Shown: in pieces, positions 44,064 through 47,404 of the stretch | How the letters are laid out: every line of letters starts with the position of its first letter | Position numbering within the stretch: the stretch's first letter is position 1 | Assembly (NCBI GenBank): GCA_947302715.1 | Contig: CAMYVY010000019.1 | Coordinates: 1 to 47,404 of the forward strand | From: an uncultured Clostridia bacterium | Lineage (GTDB): Bacteria > Bacillota > Clostridia > Peptostreptococcales > Anaerovoracaceae | Direction of reading: 5' to 3' | DNA: 47,404 nt | Notes under the pieces: model-generated | Told to the model about the DNA's origin: nothing | The model's database searches: none | The model's input: only the letters and a program-made list of their open reading frames with translations | Position numbers and translations under genes: made by a program

Positions 44064-45508
44064 CAAGGATGAATCTACGAAAACTCGCATTGCTGGGCAT
44101 TGTAATTTGCTTGGCTCTTTCAGTTGTTGTTTCAGGACCGTTTGTATCTACGAATTCATATACAGTCTGGGCTGATGAAGCAACAGAATCCGGATCGGAA
44201 GAAGTTATTGCCAATGAGGTGAAGGGAGCCATTATTGAGGAGAGCTTCACGAAATACGGAAACCTCTATCTTACGATAAAAAAGGAAGATTTAGAAAATG
44301 CCGGATTTGAACCGGGTGATATTCTTGCCGTTAGATTCCTAAATCAAGAACTTGAGCTTCCTTTTACAACAAATTATTCCGACGTTGAATCCGGAACTCC
44401 GGGGCTTTTTGCTCTCGCTTCAAGCGATTATATTTCCATGGCAATTAATATGGGGGATTTCACGACGACCTATGGAATTGCTACCAAGACCACATTTGAA
44501 GACAAGACCTATGAGTGGAATATTAATGAAGGCGTGGAACTACCGATTGAAGTCACAATCACAATGAAGGAAAAAGCCGGATACCTGGATGAATTTATTT
44601 TACACCAGCTCAGCTATACGGATGAACGCAGTGATTATCCTGATTTAACCGACGAGCAGTTCGCCAATTTCCGTGAGGTAAGGACGACCGGAATCGCTCC
44701 GGGCACTCTCTATAGAACAGCATCTCCCATCAACAACATTCATGGAAGAAGCGATTACGCCGATGCTGCAATTAAGAATGCCGGAGTTACGGTAATTATG
44801 AACTTGTCTAATGATGAGGCTGAAATAGAGGAATCCGAAGGCTTTGATGGAAGGTATTATGCTACGACAAATTATATTGGCCTGAACATGAGTAATGACT
44901 TAATGTCGGATGATTATAAGGCGAAATTTGCCGAGGGATTAAGATTTTTCGCAGAGAATCCGGGAGTGTATGCGATCCACTGCAGAGAGGGTAAGGACAG
45001 AACAGGATTCACGGTTGCTGTTATCGAATGCCTGATGGGTGCAAGCTTTGATGAAGTCGTTTCCGACTACATGGTTTCATTCTATAATTACTATGGAGTT
45101 ACTCCCGATAACGAACGCTATAATGTAATAGCTGACAGTAATATTGTTAAGTCTCTCCAGAATGCATTTGGAGTATCTGACATAAGAAATGTGGACCTTG
45201 CCGCTGAGGCTGAAGAGTATATAAGGGAAATAGGGCTTACAGATGAAGAGATAAATAAGCTTAAGGCTAATCTTTCCGGAGCCAATGAAAAGCCTGGTGT
45301 GCCGGAGGAGCCGGCGGATAAACCTGCTGAGGATAATAAAACCGAGAATAAGCCTGCAGTGAAGCCGGCAGCCAAGGATGATAAGACGGTGACACCGGTT
45401 CCTAAGACCGGGGATGAAAGTGTTGTAATGCTCTGGCTGGCGCTAATTGTTGTTTCTGCATTATGCACATCAAAGGTATATCAGGCCAAGGTTGAAAGGG
45501 ACGGATAA
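44060..45508 (+). CDS. Secreted HCxxGKDR phosphatase with VPKTGD-type C-terminus
   Basis: A 482-residue exported protein. A signal peptide (LALLGIVICLALSVVVS, cleavage near ADE) leads to an N-terminal beta domain (about 50-185). A Y_phosphatase3-type domain (about 190-405) follows with the P-loop HCREGKDRTGF (Cys308, Arg314). The HCxxGKDR form is that of MptpB and Listeria LipA, which act on phosphotyrosine and phosphoinositides. A Lys/Pro-rich spacer (about 415-445) leads to VPKTGD (447-452), a hydrophobic helix and a short tail, resembling a sortase anchor. GGAGGAGAA lies in the esterase 3' end, and the genes overlap by ATGA. The physiological substrate is unknown; a phosphatase acting outside the cell is inferred. 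Confidence 0.9.
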   Translation: MTRMNLRKLALLGIVICLALSVVVSGPFVSTNSYTVWADEATESGSEEVIANEVKGAIIEESFTKYGNLYLTIKKEDLENAGFEPGDILAVRFLNQELELPFTTNYSDVESGTPGLFALASSDYISMAINMGDFTTTYGIATKTTFEDKTYEWNINEGVELPIEVTITMKEKAGYLDEFILHQLSYTDERSDYPDLTDEQFANFREVRTTGIAPGTLYRTASPINNIHGRSDYADAAIKNAGVTVIMNLSNDEAEIEESEGFDGRYYATTNYIGLNMSNDLMSDDYKAKFAEGLRFFAENPGVYAIHCREGKDRTGFTVAVIECLMGASFDEVVSDYMVSFYNYYGVTPDNERYNVIADSNIVKSLQNAFGVSDIRNVDLAAEAEEYIREIGLTDEEINKLKANLSGANEKPGVPEEPADKPAEDNKTENKPAVKPAAKDDKTVTPVPKTGDESVVMLWLALIVVSALCTSKVYQAKVERDG

Positions 45509-45535
45509 CATACTTGCCGTATGTAGAGGGAAAGC

Positions 45536-46972
45536 ATGGTAAAGGATGATTTTGTAAAAATAGATATAACCGATATGTCAGAAGATGGAGCAGGAATCGG
45601 TCATGCTGATGGCATGGCCGTTTTTGTAGATGGCGCAGTTTATGGTGACACTGTGCGTGCTCGTATCACGAAGGCGAAGAAGAACTACGCCCTTGCTGAA
45701 TGCGTGGAGATTCTGCAACCGTCGGACAAGAGAAACGACGGCTTTTGTGAGTTCTCTCGAGACTGTGGGGGATGTCCTCTGGGTGACCTAAGATACGATG
45801 AGCAGCTCAATCTTAAATCAAAGTGGGTGAAGGACAAACTTACCAGAATCGGCGGACTCAAGGAACCCCTCATACGTCCAATAATCGGGATGGATGAGCC
45901 GATAAGATATAGGAACAAGGCCGTCTTTGTTGTATCGAAATCCGGCGAAGTTGGTTTTGTTAGAAAGAAAAGCCATGAGGTGGTCGATTGCCCCGATTGC
46001 AAAATCCAAACGGAAAAGTCTATGGGCGTTGCAGAGGGATTGTTTCAATATCTTCAGGAGAAGAAGGTGTTTGGAGTGGTCGAAAACCTCATGGTGCGAA
46101 CAGCTCCCGGAACCGGAGAGATGATGGCAGTCATAAAGACAAAGAACAAGGGTAAACTGCCTGACCTGGAACTCTTGACGGGGCTCCTTGATGAAGGAGC
46201 GGAGTTTAATCTGGAAAGCATTTATGTGGACGACAAGTGCATCGCAGGAAAACACGTAATTATTGAAGAGACAGGTGGCCTTAAGTTTGAGATATCGCCG
46301 GAGTCCTTCTATCAAGTGAATTCCGAGCAAATGCTAAAGCTCTACGAAAAGGCCATGGAATACGCTGACCTAAAGTGTGGAGAAACGGTCCTTGATTTAT
46401 ATTGCGGTGTAGGTACTATAGGTCTCTGTGCTGCCAAAGCCATGGGTGATTCAGGCCGCGTAATAGGGATTGAATCCGTGAAGCCCGCGGTAATAGACGC
46501 CAACAGAAACTCCGTAATTAATGGAATGGTGAGTACCAGGTATCTCACAGGAAAAGCAGAGGATGTGCTTCCGGCCATTATGGGATTAAAGCCCTTCATG
46601 GGATATAACGATGTGAACAAATTGGTGGAGAAGGAACCGCCGCTCACAGTCGATCATGCTGACGTGGTGTTCCTTGATCCTCCGAGGGCAGGCTGCGATG
46701 AGGAATTGCTTGGCGCAGTCGTCCAAGCAAAACCGGATAGAATAGTCTACGTATCATGTAATCCTGCGACACTTGCGCGCGACATCAAGTACCTGACCGA
46801 CCAAGGCTACGAATTCAAAGAAGCAACACCCGTGGACATGTTCCCGCACACCGGGCACGTGGAGACAGTAGTCTGCTTGAGCAACAAAAATGCAAAGCCG
46901 AAGGACTATGTTGAGATTGGCGTTGACGCTGTGGATTATTACAACATCAAGAGCGCAGAGAAAGACGTTTGA
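45536..46972 (+). CDS. rlmD: 23S rRNA (uracil-5-)-methyltransferase, RlmD/RlmCD family
   Basis: A 478-residue SAM-dependent methyltransferase of the TrmA/RumA class. An N-terminal TRAM domain (about 5-65) is followed by the iron-sulfur Cys set beginning CEFSRDCGGCPLG. The Rossmann domain follows with DLYCGVGTIGL and VVFLDPPRAGC, and the catalytic SCNPATLARD is near the C-terminus. It differs from close relatives in an insertion of about 25 residues before DPPRAGC (FMGYNDVNKLVEK). The start is ATG 45536 with AGAGGGAAAG upstream. The gene is unrelated to the NRPS group except by direction. Confidence 0.93.
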   Translation: MVKDDFVKIDITDMSEDGAGIGHADGMAVFVDGAVYGDTVRARITKAKKNYALAECVEILQPSDKRNDGFCEFSRDCGGCPLGDLRYDEQLNLKSKWVKDKLTRIGGLKEPLIRPIIGMDEPIRYRNKAVFVVSKSGEVGFVRKKSHEVVDCPDCKIQTEKSMGVAEGLFQYLQEKKVFGVVENLMVRTAPGTGEMMAVIKTKNKGKLPDLELLTGLLDEGAEFNLESIYVDDKCIAGKHVIIEETGGLKFEISPESFYQVNSEQMLKLYEKAMEYADLKCGETVLDLYCGVGTIGLCAAKAMGDSGRVIGIESVKPAVIDANRNSVINGMVSTRYLTGKAEDVLPAIMGLKPFMGYNDVNKLVEKEPPLTVDHADVVFLDPPRAGCDEELLGAVVQAKPDRIVYVSCNPATLARDIKYLTDQGYEFKEATPVDMFPHTGHVETVVCLSNKNAKPKDYVEIGVDAVDYYNIKSAEKDV

Positions 46973-46985
46973 CAGATTATTGAAA

Positions 46986-47036
46986 AAAACCTGTGGGATG
47001 AACCGTGATACGGGACTTCCACAGGTTTTCCTTTTG
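46986..47036 (+). terminator. Rho-independent terminator of the methyltransferase gene
   Basis: AAAACCTGTGG (46986-46996) pairs perfectly with CCACAGGTTTT (47019-47029) and is followed by CCTTTT. It begins 13 bases behind the stop. Confidence 0.85.
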
Positions 47037-47062
47037 CTGAAATTCGGTTGCGCTGATATAAT
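47034..47062 (+). promoter_or_regulatory. Promoter of the HTH regulator
   Basis: TTGCTG (47034-47039) and a perfect TATAAT (47057-47062) are 17 bases apart, about 60 bases before ATG 47122. Confidence 0.55.
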
Positions 47063-47121
47063 AAACATGACATACAGATGACGTGTTACATGCGTTAGTA
47101 TATGTATGGAGCGTGAGAAAC

Positions 47122-47404
47122 ATGAAGATAGGCAGGCTGATAGGAATATTGTCAATCTTACTGCAGGAAGAAAAGGTAACGGCTCCGGAACTGGCAGAAA
47201 GGTTTGAGGTGTCTCGCAGGACAATTAACCGCGATATTGAGGACCTTTGCAAGGCCGGCATTCCTATTCGTACAGTGCAGGGCACCGGCGGCGGTATCAG
47301 TATTATGGAAGGGTACCGGATGGACAGGACAATTCTGACATCAAGGGACATGCAGATGATCCTTGCAGGACTGCGAAGTCTGGACAGCGTGAGCGGGAGC
47401 AGTT
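47122..47404 (+). CDS. HTH (DeoR/HTH_11) regulator, WYL-type, 3' end missing
   Basis: The frame runs off the end of the window. The first 94 residues show an N-terminal winged HTH with KIGRLIGILSILLQ, TAPELAERFEVSRRTINRDIEDL and GIPIRTVQGTGGGISI, the layout of WYL-domain transcription regulators (YafY type), which are about 300 residues in full. The ligand-binding WYL part is not in view. A ribosome binding site (GGAGCG region) and a promoter at 47034-47062 precede it. Confidence 0.85.
   Translation, partial: MKIGRLIGILSILLQEEKVTAPELAERFEVSRRTINRDIEDLCKAGIPIRTVQGTGGGISIMEGYRMDRTILTSRDMQMILAGLRSLDSVSGSS

Noticed and set aside
1..47404. tRNA, rRNA, CRISPR, insertion sequence or prophage
   Set aside because: No cloverleaf, rRNA block, regular repeat-spacer array, transposase or phage gene was seen by eye; a tRNAscan, Infernal and ISfinder search would settle it.

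Overview
The window is a gene-dense stretch of a chromosome from an anaerobic, low-to-mid GC Gram-positive bacterium (Bacillota, class Clostridia). This rests on AGGAGG-type ribosome binding sites, sigma-A-like promoters, the murB-rapZ-whiA cell-wall/division neighbourhood, a LytS/YesM-type sensor kinase, a V-type ATPase operon and a secreted protein with a VPKTGD-type C-terminus. A beta-keto acid cleavage enzyme (lysine-fermentation family), a RocB-type peptidase and a predicted Na+-coupled V-ATPase suggest an amino-acid-fermenting anaerobe, perhaps related to Anaerovoracaceae/Family XIII. That family placement is a guess. I saw no rRNA, tRNA, CRISPR array, transposase or phage gene.

Layout. 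1-600: 3' part of a metal-dependent cyclase. 601-1282: no large gene, but a promoter followed at once by a hairpin, and a 33-codon signal-peptide-like ORF. 1283-2983 (-): an AMP-dependent ligase. 3134-9367 (+): an export-type operon with a GAF-ABC ATPase fusion, a 1159-residue FtsX-like permease with two long coiled coils, a membrane protein, and a YwaF-like gene broken by a 2-bp duplication. 9398-11070: a DUF4256 protein and a membrane-anchored XRE regulator. 11104-15730 (-): a lipoprotein serpin, then pfkA translationally coupled to a 7TM sensor histidine kinase. The divergent spacer that follows is built from short tandem repeats. 15947-17650: RocB-like peptidase. 17662-19965 (-): MBL-fold hydrolase, degenerate GGDEF protein and udk, with a repeat-rich spacer between the last two.

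20159-26885 (+): HerA-like ATPase, AI-2E/PerM-type membrane protein, murB, rapZ, a beta-keto acid cleavage enzyme and whiA. The usual yvcK between rapZ and whiA is absent. 26872-34330: V-ATPase operon in the order E-DUF2764-A-B-D-I-K, with a promoter and short leader ORF in front and a strong terminator behind. No F, G or classical C gene is present, and K carries Na+-ligand residues. 34354-36562: a membrane SpoIIE-type phosphatase and a hotdog thioesterase. 36563-39097 (-): MATE transporter and GT4 glycosyltransferase.

39343-45508 (+): the most unusual group. A one-module NRPS (A-PCP-C, no TE) is followed by a type-B carboxylesterase and a secreted HCxxGKDR phosphatase. The last two overlap by ATGA, and a hairpin separates the NRPS from the esterase. 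45536-46972: RlmD-like rRNA methyltransferase with a terminator. 47122-end: start of an HTH regulator of the WYL type.

The strongest candidates for something new are the mini-NRPS/esterase/phosphatase operon, the GAF-ABC exporter, and the coupling of a sensor kinase to phosphofructokinase.
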